Assembly (NCBI RefSeq): GCF_905220415.1 | Contig: NC_059550.1 | Coordinates: forward strand, 622,501-686,500 | Direction of reading: 5' to 3' | DNA: 64,000 bases | Source: Colias croceus | Taxonomy: Eukaryota; Arthropoda; Insecta; Lepidoptera; Pieridae | Part shown: positions 33,472 through 45,900 of the stretch, in pieces | Numbering within the stretch: position 1 is the stretch's first letter | How the letters are laid out: each line of letters begins with the position of its first letter | The notes under the pieces: generated by a model | What the model was told of the DNA's origin: nothing | Database searches by the model: none | The model's input: the letters and a program-made list of their open reading frames with translations, nothing else | Program-made: the position numbers and the translations under genes

Positions 33472-35994
33472 TCACACAGAACGACGTCGTTTATTGCCAA
33501 TCCAACAGCATAAAATCATTCCAAATAACGAAGCTGACAACTGGAAAAAATAAATTGAATAAAGTAAAGAACTCCTCAAGAATACTCGATTCTTAATGAA
33601 GTTACAGTATGGAATTGGAAACCTACCAAGTGATATATTACTTAGACATTGAAACTAATTTACTAGGTTATTTCACTGAATGTAATGTATAAATTATAAT
33701 AAGTAATTGATTTGATTATTTTTTTTACATCCTTTTTGACGTGCTAATAGCCATAAGCTGTTATCCTGAAGTTCCTGATTAGTGATTTGCAACAAATCAC
33801 TTTTCATGTAAGAAAATCAAGCCTCCTCCGAAAGTATACTCTAACTACCTCATCATTAAACGCAAATTCTAATAACCCACCTCGACAATAATAATCATGA
33901 CCATAAGCCCTCCAAGGACCAAGCCATACGACTCCAAATACACGGTCACTATCCTATAGCAGCCATCAAACGCGTTGGTACTATTGCAAACGTCTTCGAT
34001 ATCATCTGGACAGCATGTTGCTGGCAAACTTGGTAGCACGCCAGTTGTATAAGAATCCGGACCAGTTGTCCCGCAGCAACTGAACTGTTAAAATATTTGT
34101 CACAATTTCGAATCGTAACTTAAAACTGCGAGAGAATCTTGATCTCATTTTCGTAACTACGAATCCAAATTTCAAATTTTCTTTGTCCTAAAAGTTAAAT
34201 TACCTCCATAATTTAATATTTTGTAAATTACAATTTCACGCCCTAAAAGTTAAATTACCTCCATAATTTAATATTTTGTAAATTACAATTTCATGTCCTA
34301 AAAGTTAAATTACCTCCATAATTTAATATTTTGTAAGTTACAGTTACAAATTGTAACTAAATGAATACTTAAAGAAAAAAAAATCGATCCCGAGGCAGTA
34401 TTCGGTTTAATAATCATCTCAATAGATGGCCCCGGTTGTCCATTAGGCACATAAAACCGTAAGATATGGTTATTTCTTGGATAGTGCATAGAAGGCGCGA
34501 TTTCGATCCAGCCTCGAGATCGATTTTTTTTATTCTTTAAAAATTGTCATAAGTATTTTTTCTGTCCATTTATCTCATATATATTTTAGTTTTTTTTTGT
34601 TACAAGTGTTCCTGGTTACCAAATTTGGTCAAGAAAAAGTTTTAGAAAATTTTCCTAGAAGCAATTACTTACCGCTGCCTCCATAGCATGGAAGGATTCC
34701 CTCATCTGATTATTATTGAAAGCCTGTCCAAGCCAGTCCAGCACTAGCTCGGGCATTCTGTTCACACTGTTGTATATCACGATCGCTAGGTATATCTTGC
34801 CTCCAGCTAGAAGAACCGTGCTCAATGAATACTGTAAATAATGTTCTTTTTATTTTAGAACGTTTTGTCTCTAAAATCAAAATGTAAAATAGACATGATC
34901 TTAAAAAAGCAACTATGTACGTACAGAGCCAGTTCTTCTCCGTAGAAATGTCGTGATGTTTCAAAAAAGCTTCTAGATTAAATCTAATCGAATAAGTAAA
35001 TCTAAGGAATAAATATTGTTAATCTAAGGAATAAATGTTTGGAAATTGGAATTGAGCTTCTCAAGACTTCTCTGTTGACAAATGTTTCAAAAATTCTTAT
35101 TTTTAATACGCTTTAACTTCAGCTGTATGTTTGAATACAACTGTAACCGACTTTATACACGATTTGGATTGTCACAATACAATGATTTCATCATGATCAA
35201 GTGTGTTTGTTTATTAAAGTGAAACTTCTGTATCGGGGTTGGAAAAAAATTTAGTGTAGGTAACATTTTTTCGTTACGCGTGACATTTTTCCATTACGCG
35301 CCATATTTTTCATATCCCTACCACGAGTGATTTGACGTATTTCTGTAAAGTTGCATAAAGTAAGTTATTTTCTGAAAAATAAGTTCATAAAGAAGTTTCA
35401 CTTCTTACGTGTGTACACTAACCATCAAAGTTTTAAATAATTTCTTACTTACCACGAGAAGCAAAAATCGATTTTCATGAATGGATCCGCAGTATCCAAT
35501 ACATGATATTATAAGTACCAAAATACCTATAATAATCACGGATATAGGGATGGCTTCTATGGCGATTGGCATCAAAACCATTAGTTCAGCTGTATGCACT
35601 ACCACTGCAGTTCCTAGACCTATAAGTGTGAGCCCGGCAAGCTGGAAAAGTTGAGAAAAACTTTATTAATGTATCAGAAATTGATACCTATATTTTAAAG
35701 CTTTACTTTCAAATTAAAAAAAAATATCTCCTCTTCTCTCTTTTTTCTATAATTATAGAGAGATATCAAATTGTATTATGATGCTAATATTATCAGTAGG
35801 TAACTAATTACTTAACATAAAAAAACAAATCAACTTCTATTAATTTTCCGAGTTTTCACATAGAATTTTCTTCAACCTGTAGGTATTCTCACTCTACAAA
35901 TCATTAAAAAAAGCATACATCATTAATAAGCAGATAAACTTACCGTAAAAATAGAATTAGCACAAAATAAAACGTATTTAGCTAATAAACCCAT
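33472..35994 (-). CDS. Tetraspanin 1 of the cluster (five exons, 223 aa)
   Basis: Exons 35994-35944, 35641-35453, 34831-34673, 34084-33881 and 33540-33472, all joined in phase 0 with consensus sites. MGLLAKYVLFCANSIF opens TM1; exon 2 holds the rest of TM1, the small loop and TM2 with CIGYCGSIHENRFLL (the G-C-x-x-E-N turn of tetraspanins). Exon 3 gives TM3 and the start of the large loop. Exon 4 carries FSCCGTTGPDSY (CCG motif), ATCC, and further cysteines for the disulphides, then TM4. Exon 5 ends in a short LCCWIGNKRRR tail with juxtamembrane cysteines typical of palmitoylation. Tetraspanins organise membrane microdomains. The subgroup cannot be fixed by eye; CD63-like is most likely. Confidence 0.92.
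34187..34345. repeat. 55-bp minisatellite, three units
   Basis: CCTAAAAGTTAAATTACCTC plus CATAATTTAATATTTTG and AATTACAATTTCA recurs at 34187, 34242 and 34297 (55-bp period), almost unchanged. Intron between exons 3 and 4 of tetraspanin 1. Confidence 0.92.
34378..34545 (+). repeat. SINE-like repeat (AATCGATC...GATCGATTTTTTT family), copy 1
   Basis: Begins AAAATCGATCCCGAGGC, has a B-box-like GATTTCGATCC and ends CCTCGAGATCGATTTTTTT plus TATTCTTTAAA. Shares ends with 43515-43655. Confidence 0.65.
35209..35416. repeat. MITE, family B (reverse copy of 13045-13243)
   Basis: AAGTGAAACTTCTGTATCGG, ATTTTTTCGTTACGCGTGAC, ATTTTTCCATTACGCGCCAT and AAAGAAGTTTCACTTCTTACG. It lies in the intron between exons 2 and 3 of tetraspanin 1. 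Confidence 0.82.
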
Positions 35995-36995
35995 GTTTGT
36001 ATATTATTTTCAGCACAGATAATTAATATATTGGTTTCAGTAATCACTAGCTCGGACTGCTGGTTGCAATGCAAACAGAAAATAAATACTTATCTTGTAT
36101 CGGGGAATCGTAACGCGATAAGCATTGGTAGTTTTATTTAAGGATGAGGATTAAAAATATAATTTATAAAATCGATATATAAAGAATGATACTTAGAATT
36201 AAATGTTAAATTATATTACTAAAAATATTCTCTAACTTGAATAGTACCTAATTTTAAGATCAAAAGCCAGGCGGTTAGAACTTAGGATATATATAGGTAC
36301 CTATGTAAAAAGTAGAAACGTAGCAAATTCAAGTTATTACCTATCCAAGGCAAAATATTGAAAATATAGAATGCTGACCCTCGCATACAATTTATTTCTT
36401 TCAAAATTAAAGAGGACCTGGAAGGGACCTGGTAGATTTTATAATCTACCAGAATTCAATTAAATAATGAAGGTAAGTAAATAGAAATAAAGGTGAACTG
36501 GTCAGAAAAAAATATTTTAAAACTATCAATAAGATCCGTAGTATTTATCTAATAAGTACAAGTCTCGTTTCTCAAAAATGTTTTACCGACTTACACTTGT
36601 TTAAAACGTTTTATTAATTCTGCAAAATACGCTTTATAAAGTATATAAAAATAATAACTTTCTGACAAATTTGAGTAGGTATCTAATCACTCACACACAC
36701 ACAATCACAAATCTAGGTCCGATTTTTATTGGAAGGAAATTTTCAGTGTAATGCAATTATTGTAATCTAAACTGTTAATTAACAGCAACTCTTACTTACT
36801 ATCAGATATTTCATAACATAAAAAGATCATAAAGATACAGGAAAGGTGAATCCCCGAAACTAGAGATTTCCTATCACATCCGGATCAAACTTATCTTAAA
36901 ATTAAACAAATGGGTCTTTTTTAACAAATTTTATTTCAAACATAACAATCTACAGTAATACACATAGTCATTAACAAGGTTTATTTATAACAATA

Positions 36996-39684
36996 TTAAA
37001 CAGTCTTCGGGCTTCTGATGCAACAGGAGAGCGACATCGCCATAACCATAGCTAGAAACTGTAACAAGTAATTCATATAATAAAATATGTTGTTTCTCTA
37101 TCAGTCCGCTAATAGCATTTATTATTATTTCCCACCTGACCGCAGGAGAGAAATAATAATGAGGCCAATGTTTAGTATTCCGTGCTTTAAGAGATTTTAG
37201 CAAAGATTTCATTTTAATCGTCTTTCCATCCGACTAATTTTATATTTCGACAGTCGTCACTGTTAATAAATGGATGTAATTTCCAATTTGTAATTTTTAA
37301 ATCAACATCAAATGCCTTTTAATCAGACTTTACCTAAGCCTCAAATTAAACAAAAACATCTTCTAATAAGGCGAGAAAAAAAAGTTACAATATTACCCCA
37401 GGAGCATCATCCTTCATCAATAAAATCTTTTAACCTAATTCTGGTCATTCAACTTACCTCAACAGCAATAACAACAATGAAAGCCATTCCAACATAATGT
37501 GCTAACACGCCCAGAGCTTCCAGTAACACTTCATTACACCCTGGATGAGTATCATCAGCATAACAGGATAGAGCCATATCTCTATCAACTACGATTGGTG
37601 TGTCGAAGTCTGGTAGTATCGTGGCGTTTTTACAGCAAGATGCTGGAAGTCTGTCGTAGACGCCGGCATAAGAATCAGGGCCTGTGGTCCCGCAACACTT
37701 GAGCTGTTTAAAAAGTTTTTTGGGGTATTACACAGAGCAAGTAATATAGGAGGGTATTAGAGATGGTTGTAAGTTAACGAGATATTTATTGTGACCACAG
37801 ATAATATAATCCTCAAATACTCATAATAATTGTAATAAGCTTTTGCCCGCAGCTTCGTTCATTTAGAATTGTAAATCTAAACCAGTGACGAATGAAGTTA
37901 AAAATAAATTTCTTTCAAATCGCTTCAGCCGTTTAAGTTCAGTGCCAAACATACGCACAAGGCAAAACTTTTTCATCAATTATTGCGTAAGTCAAAACAT
38001 AATAGAATTACTTAACTAATAGGTAAGTAAAATTAAATACGTTTTTTGACGTGACAACGTCTTATAGTTCGATAGAGCCGGCTGCACGCACGAAAAAACA
38101 TGACTCATGCGGCGTTACCTCGCTCTGTGGCGTTCCATGAGGCTTGAAGTGCAAGCGAGAGCGCGGAACAAGCGACAAAGAAGCACAATCTTTGTCACGT
38201 TCAGCTATCGTCAGTAAACCGACTTTACAGACAACCAATTTTTTTTAAATAAGTAAGTATAAACTCCATTATTAAAAATGAAACTTACGGAAGCTTCCAT
38301 AGCATGAAAACTTTGCAGGTCGGTATCATTAAATGCCATTTCCAGCGAATCTACGATCATGTCTTTCAATTCCTCCTGCTCTTGGTTCCTTAGGGTCACC
38401 AATCCGTAGATTTGTAGACCAGCTAAGATCAATATTATTGCAGAATACTGAAATTAAAAAGGAAAATTTTAGAAAAGGTATTAATTCTTCATTTTTCATA
38501 CGTGCTCTATCACTACATAGTATAAAACAAAGTCGCTTTCTCTGTCCCTATTTCCCTATGTCCCTTTGTTTGCTTAAATCTTTAAAACTACGCAACGGAT
38601 TTTGATGCGGTTTTTTTAATAGATACCTAGAGTGATTCAAGAGGAAGGTTTTATTATATAATTTATTAGATTTTAAACAAAGCGGTCGAAGCCGCGGGCG
38701 GCAAGCTAGTTATTATTTAAAATATACGAAAATTCAACATAGATTTTTTTGGTACTCATCCTATAATAGTCTAAGTTTTTTTTCCTCTTTTTAATGTGGC
38801 AGATATGTATTCAATAGTGATATTTTTTCACGAATTTATTTGTTTTTTTTACAATTCGTGCTACAGGTACCTAGTACCTACCACATTAATTTCGTAAAAT
38901 ACTTACAATATAAAGCAAATTCTTCCTCTCAGCACACGCTCCGCACCAACCTAGAGAGCTAACGATTGCTATAACACATCCTAATACTATCGCCAGAATG
39001 ACTGCGAATTTCAAAGTATAAACTTCGATTTGAGGACTCGAACTCAGGTGGTAAAGAGCAATTCCACCAACTATTGCAAGACCAGCGCCTATTAACTGTA
39101 ATTAAAAGAAATCTTTAATGTTTGAATGGTCGAGTTTATTAATTACTAGCTTTCCGCCTGCGGCTTCGCCCGCGTTTTCAAAGAAAAACCCGCATAGTTC
39201 CCGTTCCCGTGGGATTTCCGGGTTAAAACCTAGCCTATGTTACTCGTGGATAATGTAGCTTTCGAATGGTGAAAGAATTTTTAAAATCGGTCCAGTAGTT
39301 TATGAGCCCATTCATTACAATCAAACAAACAAACAAAAAAACAAAGTTTTCCTCTTTATAATATTAGTGTAGGTAGATGTAGATTGTTTATGGGGTTCAT
39401 AGTTTTGTTATTTATTTACTTACTCATTATTCTACAATAATTGGTCTTATAAAATAAAAGTAAAACAAACTATGTACGCTAATTAATTGTAATTAATTGT
39501 ACAAATGGCGTCCTTATATCTCAAAGCCATTTCTACCAGACAACCTTCAGGCAAAGGCCATATTATATTTAATTTAGTATTGTCTTACAAAGTATGTTCA
39601 ACAAAAATGAATACTTACAAAGAACAATAAATTAATGCTAACTAAAATGTATCTCACTACGAATTTCCCTAGACAGACACACAT
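36996..39684 (-). CDS. Tetraspanin 2 of the cluster (five exons, 240 aa)
   Basis: Exons 39684-39619, 39095-38907, 38447-38289, 37703-37458 and 37058-36996; every exon length is a multiple of three and all joins are phase 0. MCVCLGKFVVRYILVS opens TM1 with cytoplasmic cysteines. TM2 ends in GWCGACAERKNLLY, so the usual E-N of the turn is E-R here. The large loop carries LKCCGTTGPDSY, ASCC, SCYADD and PGC. It is longer than in its neighbours (exon 4 is 246 bases against 204 and 186). The tail MSLSCCIRSPKTV has a CC palmitoylation pair. AATAAA overlaps the region about 10 bases after the stop. Head-to-tail with tetraspanin 1, from which it is about 1 kb away. Confidence 0.92.
38042..38232. repeat. 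Interspersed repeat (GACGTGACAACGTCTTAT family)
   Basis: GACGTGACAACGTCTTATAG, GAGCCGGCTGCACGCACG, CATGACTCATGCGGCGTTAC, GAAGCACAATCTTTGTCACG, TCGTCAGTAAACCGACTTT. It is locally GC-rich and recalls a widespread lepidopteran repeat; no second copy in this window. Confidence 0.6.
38505..38712 (-). repeat. Interspersed repeat (AAACAAAGTCGCTTTCTCTG family), copy 1
   Basis: TATAAAACAAAGTCGCTTTC, CGCAACGGATTTTGATGCGG, GATTCAAGAGGAAGGTTTTA and GAAGCCGCGGGCGGCAAGCT. Other copies at 43225-43420 and 57645-57849. Confidence 0.82.
39145..39376 (+). repeat. Interspersed repeat (CTAGCTTTCCGCCTGCGGC family)
   Basis: ACTAGCTTTCCGCCTGCGGC to TTATAATATTAGTGTAGGTA, with GAATGGTGAAAGAATTTTTA. Same family as 13912-14135; a reverse copy is at 54072-54330. 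Confidence 0.82.
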
Positions 39685-39954
39685 GTTTAAAACTGGGCTA
39701 ACTGAACTAAACTATTGCTGCTTCAGTCAGGTATAACACTATCATACAAGGGCACTTCTAATTGCATGCCACTTTATACTAGATCAATACCTTCCTAGGA
39801 TAAGTGGTCAGGTGCGTCACTATTTTAAAATAATGTAAAATTATTATTTTTATGCTAATCATCGAATTATTATAAAATTTCGTTTGTGGGATGATCGCAT
39901 ACTTACTGGGTAGTTAGATGTTTAAACTTTAAAAGTTCCAAACCACTAAAGGAA

Positions 39955-40445
39955 AAAAGGATACCTTATAGTATCACTTTGTTGTCCGTCCGTCTGTATG
40001 TAACAAGCTTAATATCATTCATATCAAATACTCAAGTCTACTGACTACTGTAACTTGAAGCAAACTTCTAAGCCAACGCAATTAAAAATACAGCCGTATT
40101 ATGCTACAAATGTTATACATTCCGGTGTACACATAATCTTGAAAATAAAGAAGCAACGTCTTTAATAGCTGATAGCAGCTGATCTTAAAAGCACATAATA
40201 AAAAGCATGTAGGTATGTACGTACGTAACCCTCGATCCGCGAGTCCGACTCGCACTTGGCTTTCTTTACTTTCTTTGCACGGTGTGAAACATCACAATAA
40301 TTTTTTTTCGTTTTTATCATCATATTTTCATTCAAATGATTTGTTAATTTAGTTTATAGATTCGTAAGTATTTATTTAAAAACCCCTCATAGGAGGCCCG
40401 TGTCCCAGCAGTGGGAACGTATATATATAGGCTGATGATGATGAT
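39955..40445 (+). repeat. LINE-tail-like repeats with TGATGATGATGAT end
   Basis: GTTGTCCGTCCGTCTGTATG and CTCGATCCGCGAGTCCGACT at 39955-40265 recall a common lepidopteran repeat. AGGAGGCCCGTGTCCCAGCAG and TGGGAACGTATATATATAGG at 40390-40432 match the RTE-type LINE 3' tail that ends in a GATGATGAT microsatellite. Confidence 0.65.
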
Positions 40446-41549
40446 TTTTTTAAAAATAGTAAAGATGTATTTTATAGCTCTCTGAATCACATCAACTCAT
40501 TTTTTTTGTATTTTGATGATAATATTAAAAGCCCTTTTTTATTGTTTACATAAAATTAATACGAAATATTCCGGACGAAACTCCAGGACACAATATAACA
40601 AATCAGAATTATCAGGAAATGCAGATAGCAATTGTAATAGGTATTAAAATTTATATTTATCTCTAAGAACACTTGTAGCTTTGATATATTTGTTTGTTAA
40701 AATACTTAGAAACTGAGGTTAAATTTAATTATGGGAAACAAATGAAACCCTTGAGAACCAGTGACACAAAAAAGTAAGACGGCTAATAATAATTTAATAA
40801 TGCATATTGTACTTTCATGTGGCGTCTATACGCGAATAATATCTTAAAATGTTCAGCATATTATGTCTTTTAGTAACTTTCTTATGAGAACGTACCTTTA
40901 ATTTTATTTTTAATAGATATACTAATTAATGTCCTAAACAATTTTACAAATTCGAAACTGTCTGTCTTCACGTTCACCATTGAACTGATTTGGATGAAAT
41001 TTGTTATATAGATAGTTAGTTTGAGACCTGTGTATCACGGATTATCAATCCGTGATACACCGGTACCTGGTTAATCCGGGATTAACTATGGCGATAAAAG
41101 AGAAAATATATATGGTGATGCAGAATCAATTTTCATTATTACTTTTGAGCGGGTATATTGAAAATTGGGTTGGTCAGAGGATATAAGCTTCTTGGGTTGG
41201 TCCATCTAAAAGTGAGAAGCAAACATCTCGAACGTCATTTTGCTTTAAAAATTTTAAGGAGAAATTTTTACTATTTATTTATATGTACCTTCCTACACAA
41301 GTGCAATTAATATTAGAACTTTTATGTCATAGTGTTCATTAGTTAATATTAATATCTAGGTAGTGATGTTGAAATGATCGTCATTTAATATTTTCATATT
41401 TTGAAGGTACTTAATGTATAGTAATAACTTAATAAGTATTAGACTAGATAATATAATAAGTTATAACTTATAATCATATAATATACTAGTAGTAATATAT
41501 TATGTTCTATGTATATACCTTTAGTATGTTTATTATTTAGTAAAATTTA
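40446..41549. other. AT-rich intergenic stretch between tetraspanins 2 and 3
   Basis: No gene recognised. It contains a tight inverted repeat at 41033-41062 (GTATCACGGATT / AATCCGTGATAC). Confidence 0.5.
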
Positions 41550-41955
41550 GGCTGGTTGCAGAGCTTGACCGACCATCAGTGCGTAGCGTCGGTCGTGACG
41601 ATATGCATCAACAATATGTATGACTATGACACTAAGTGCTGATTTACACAGGGTCAGTAACTGACTACAAATTCGAGGCAAATCAGTGCTGACCCGAAAA
41701 AAAACCCTGTGTAAACAGATTTGAAGTCAGTACAGAGGCTTGAAGTCTATGTAAACAGTTAAAGTCAGTCGTGGCGCCGAATTTCGGCGCCGCAAATGAC
41801 TTGTCTACTGACCCTGTGTAAATCAGCACTAATGCGCATGACAATACGCGTGCGTATGGTCGGTCTAGCTATGAACGGTTTTATGAATTTCCATATATAT
41901 ATGACAAGCGCGACTGACGTACGCACTGATGGTCGGTCAAGCTCTGCAACCAGCC
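41550..41955. mobile_element. Harbinger-like MITE with TTA target duplication, hosting a second MITE
   Basis: GGCTGGTTGCAGAGCTTGAC at 41550 faces GTCAAGCTCTGCAACCAGCC at 41955; TTA borders each side. The inverted repeat extends over CGACCATCAGTGCGT. The element is interrupted by the insertion at 41636-41829. The TWA-type duplication points to PIF/Harbinger relatives. Confidence 0.9.
41636..41829. mobile_element. MITE nested inside the previous MITE (TAA target duplication)
   Basis: GTGCTGATTTACACAGGGTC at the left and GACCCTGTGTAAATCAGCAC at the right, with TAA on both sides (41633-41635 and 41830-41832). The interior contains imperfect internal copies of the end (ACCCTGTGTAAACAG) and a GGCGCCGAATTTCGGCGCC palindrome. 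Confidence 0.9.
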
Positions 41956-42512
41956 TTAATAAAATTTGTGTTGTGTTGGATATTTGGAATATAAGGAATG
42001 TTGGGCGCAAAATAAAAAGACATTTTAATTTTTATATTTAATTTAATAGTATAATATATGAAAATACACATACTATTCGGTTATTTATGCGTAATTGTTA
42101 CAAACATAAGGTAACTAATAATTAACTTAAAAAACAATTTTTTGGGTAAAAGGAACAATCTCATGCATTTGTAAACTTAATAAATAATTTTACTTATTTT
42201 AACTTTTTTTGTTATAAACACTTAACAAAGGAAACCATTAATTTAAATAGGTATACCATACCATACATACAGATACCTTACTTAGAAATCGACTTTCATT
42301 CTTACAAGAAAGTAAAAAAAAACTTAATATACACTTATTATTTAACAATTTCAAGAAATTGTTTTAAGATATTGTCACCGAATCTTGATAAGTGTACAAA
42401 GTTTGAATTAAAACTGTCCATAGAAAGTGAAAATCGAGTATAAAGTAGTCGGTTACATACAAACATACAGTTGAAGCTGATAAAAGCATAAAAAATTGTA
42501 AAAGTAAATCAA

Positions 42513-42677
42513 AAAGACGTGTGGCACTCGGGGACTGCCGCGGTAATGCTATTGCATGCTATGCCTTCAAGCCACACCTCCGCCCGTCGGAGTGGGGAGC
42601 GTGAGGTTTTTCGTTACGGAATTTCTGGATTCGGTCCCCGCGCTCAAGGCCCGCGATAGAAGCTATGCAATAGCTTA
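42513..42677 (+). repeat. SINE-like repeat (GACGTGTGGC...GCAATAGCTTA family), copy 4
   Basis: Best-preserved copy: AGACGTGTGGCACTCGGGG, GCCACACCTCCGCCCGTCGG, GTTTTTCGTTACGGAATTTC, CGCGATAGAAGCTATGCAA. Confidence 0.82.
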
Positions 42678-42918
42678 AAAATGTATACCCGTTCACCCTG
42701 AGTTTGTCAGTCCATGGAATGCAAGCAGAATACAATGGCAAACTTAGCGCGAACGGGCTGCGTATACCTACTTACGAATAAATATTTATTTCAATAAAAT
42801 CGATAGAAACTTGCAAATAAATACTTCGGTGTTAAAAAACGGTAAATAATACAAAACATTGTAATACATACACTTAAGAACTAAAACTATGGCTAAATTA
42901 TATTATTGTATAATATAA

Positions 42919-45900
42919 CTAGTAGTGTGTTCTTCTGCTTTGATTGCGCACGTGGTTGGCGAGACAGAGAGCGAATATAACTGCAACCAACTGAAAATAA
43001 ATAATAATAATTTAGTAAATAAATGTATACAAATATTATAAAGCTGAAGAGTTTGTTTGCTTGATTGAATATGCTAATCTCAGGAACCATGGGTCCAATT
43101 TGAAAAAGATAGTCCATTTATTCAGAAGGGCTAGGCTATGTATCATCACACTAAGACCAGTAGGTGCAAAGCAATGCTGGTAAAACTGCAGGGCACAGCT
43201 AGCATTAAATAAATAACATTGGTGATATCACTACATAGTATAAAACAAAGTCACTTTCTCTGTCCCTTTGTATGCTTAAATCTTTCAAACTACACAATGG
43301 ATTTTGATGCGGTTTTTTTAATAGATAGAGTGATTCAAGAGGAAGGTTTTAGTATATAATTTATTAGGTTTTAGAATTTAGACAAAGCGGGCGAAGCCGC
43401 AGGCGGTAAGCTAGTTCGATATAAATTGAAAATTTTGAGTTGATGTTAAGCTGATTAAAAAGGAAGACAAACTTTGTGCAATTAACTTACTGCTTATTGA
43501 TATGAATTTAAAAGAATAGTATAAAATCGATCGCTCTGGCGGGTCACGAGTGACTGATTTGGTCAGGCATCCCCACGCCTATGACCCCTGGTTTGGCACG
43601 AAAGGATGCGGGTTCGTGTCCCGCCTCGCGATCGAATTTTTTCTATTCTTTATAAATTTATATTTATAAAGCATTTGAATGCCATTAAACCAAAAATATC
43701 AAATTCTTACTGCTTATTATCTAAATTGTTTTTATGAATAATTCATATTTTTCAGAGCAACTATGGAGTTTCTTGCCGATTCTTCTCCATAGATACTGCT
43801 TTCCGAATCGGTGGTAAATGTTAAAAATACTTACCTATGTAATGACGATTCGAAAGTGCTACTAAATAGTAGTCTAATTGAATAAATGAATGTAAAAAAA
43901 AAAAAAAAAAAAAAAAAATATTGGAACATTCAGTTCAGTTCAGTTCAAATAATTAAATGTTGAACAGTGACTAATCATGATGAATATATCAACCATTTGC
44001 AAAAATGTACCTCAATAGAGACAATGCTGATAGCTACAGCGCCGATAGCCACTCCGAAAGTCTGGAAGAAATCCTCAACAGCGCTGGAGCAGCCGCTGTA
44101 AGCGTTAAGGGCAGTGCAGGGGAGGGACGCGCAGCAGGTATCCGGTAGTGAGAAGTTCATGTAAGACGCTGCACCTTGCGGACCGCAGCATTTGAACTGG
44201 AATCAAATAATGTTGAATTGTTATTTAGTTTTATAGGATTCAAATGCATTATAAATGTATATTTTTTAAACATTTATGTATTGTTTAGTCTAGATGCTTG
44301 GAGAATTTTTTAATTAATAAACTATGGTGATAGCAATGTAGCTTGAAGTTCTGAGCTCGTTACAGGTTTTAATATAGTTATTGGCTTTTTAATTCAATAT
44401 ACAATGTATAATAATTCAATAGTTAATTTGGGTTTGAATGAATTAGTTAGGTACTGAACAATATTTGAACTATATACGTATACATACGATGTCCAGCATA
44501 TGTTGATCATTAATATAATCTAGACATGGTTCTCTTTGCTTAGCTCCTGGACGTGTTCTTAGTTAGTTAGTACTATTCACTCACCGTTCTTTCAATTCCT
44601 TGGAATGCCTGTCTATCCTTGTTGAAGGATTCGGTCAACCAGCGCGGGATCTCTTGCACGTAGCTATCCAGATTCACGAAGATAAGCACAGCCAATGTCA
44701 ATTTCGCTAGCATCAACACCAACATGAATATTGAGTACTGAAATGGATGTTCAATGCAATATAAATATTATGATCACAAATCACAGTTGTGATCTTGGAT
44801 TTATTGATATAAAAATATGAGTTTACACTTTACTTGACAGTTGACATGTGTTACAGATAATGCAGATTGCAGAAAAGTATGAAAATCTGAAAATTGTCTA
44901 TTTAGGAAAATTTGTAACAGAAGTGTGAATCGCACTATATTTCATAAGGCTCCTCACTCACGTCTGTGACGGCGACTTTTGTAGTGATGCTGGATGCAGT
45001 AGCGACTAGCGAAGCGATCGCTAGGCAGAATGTAGCTTTAATATGCCAGTCCCGAGTGTTCTTAGTTTTAACCGACTTCAAAACAAGGAGGTGGTTCTCA
45101 ATTCGTCGGAATCGAATCTAAATTCTTCTTATTTAGAATTACAATAATAAAAGTTTTACGTGAGTTTCGTTACCTACAGACTCTATATTATACTAAACAT
45201 ACTATACGTTGGTTTACAGCTCGTAAGATTTAATGAATCATTTTAATAATAGTTAATTTAAACAAAATTGTATAATGTAGGTATAGGTGAATCAAGGACA
45301 GTATACTCACAGTAACGAGCATGCAGTTGTTCTCCTTGATGGCACCACAGCATCCGAAGAAGGCTATCAAGAAGACGATAACACCAAGTACGATGGCCGT
45401 AATGGGAGCTAACTGGAAGTTAGCCGACTCGATTGCATCCACTACTTCCGATACTTGGAGCTGCACTGCGATTCCCAGACCAACAAGAGCTAGACCAGCC
45501 AACTGTAATAATAAAAAAATCGCTTATTTACATTTTATTTAACGGTTTTACGCCCGAAATCGATAATCTTATCTGGGATTAGCTGTTAGCATCAATACCA
45601 CAGAACACAATATTATATTATACTGTCTTTCTCAAAAAGCGGAGTTTGGATAAGAATTGATTTTTTTACAGAAAAGTGGCTGCTGCAAAATCTAAAAGCG
45701 AGGAGGTTCAGTTTCATTACAATGTTTAAAAAGCGCAAGCAAGAGCGCAAGTAACTATCATAAGGCATTATATTATTTGTTTATTTGTGTCAATTGGTAA
45801 ATTTATTAAGCCATTTGCCTACTAGATGGCGCTGCCAGCCATATCCAAGTAAAATATAACCGGGTTTTTTTGCTTTGATTCAAAATTTGATTGAGTTTTT

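Noticed and set aside
41765..42041. Overlapping frames on both strands, 81 codons each
   Set aside because: Both fall in the nested MITEs; symmetric open frames are expected from inverted repeats.
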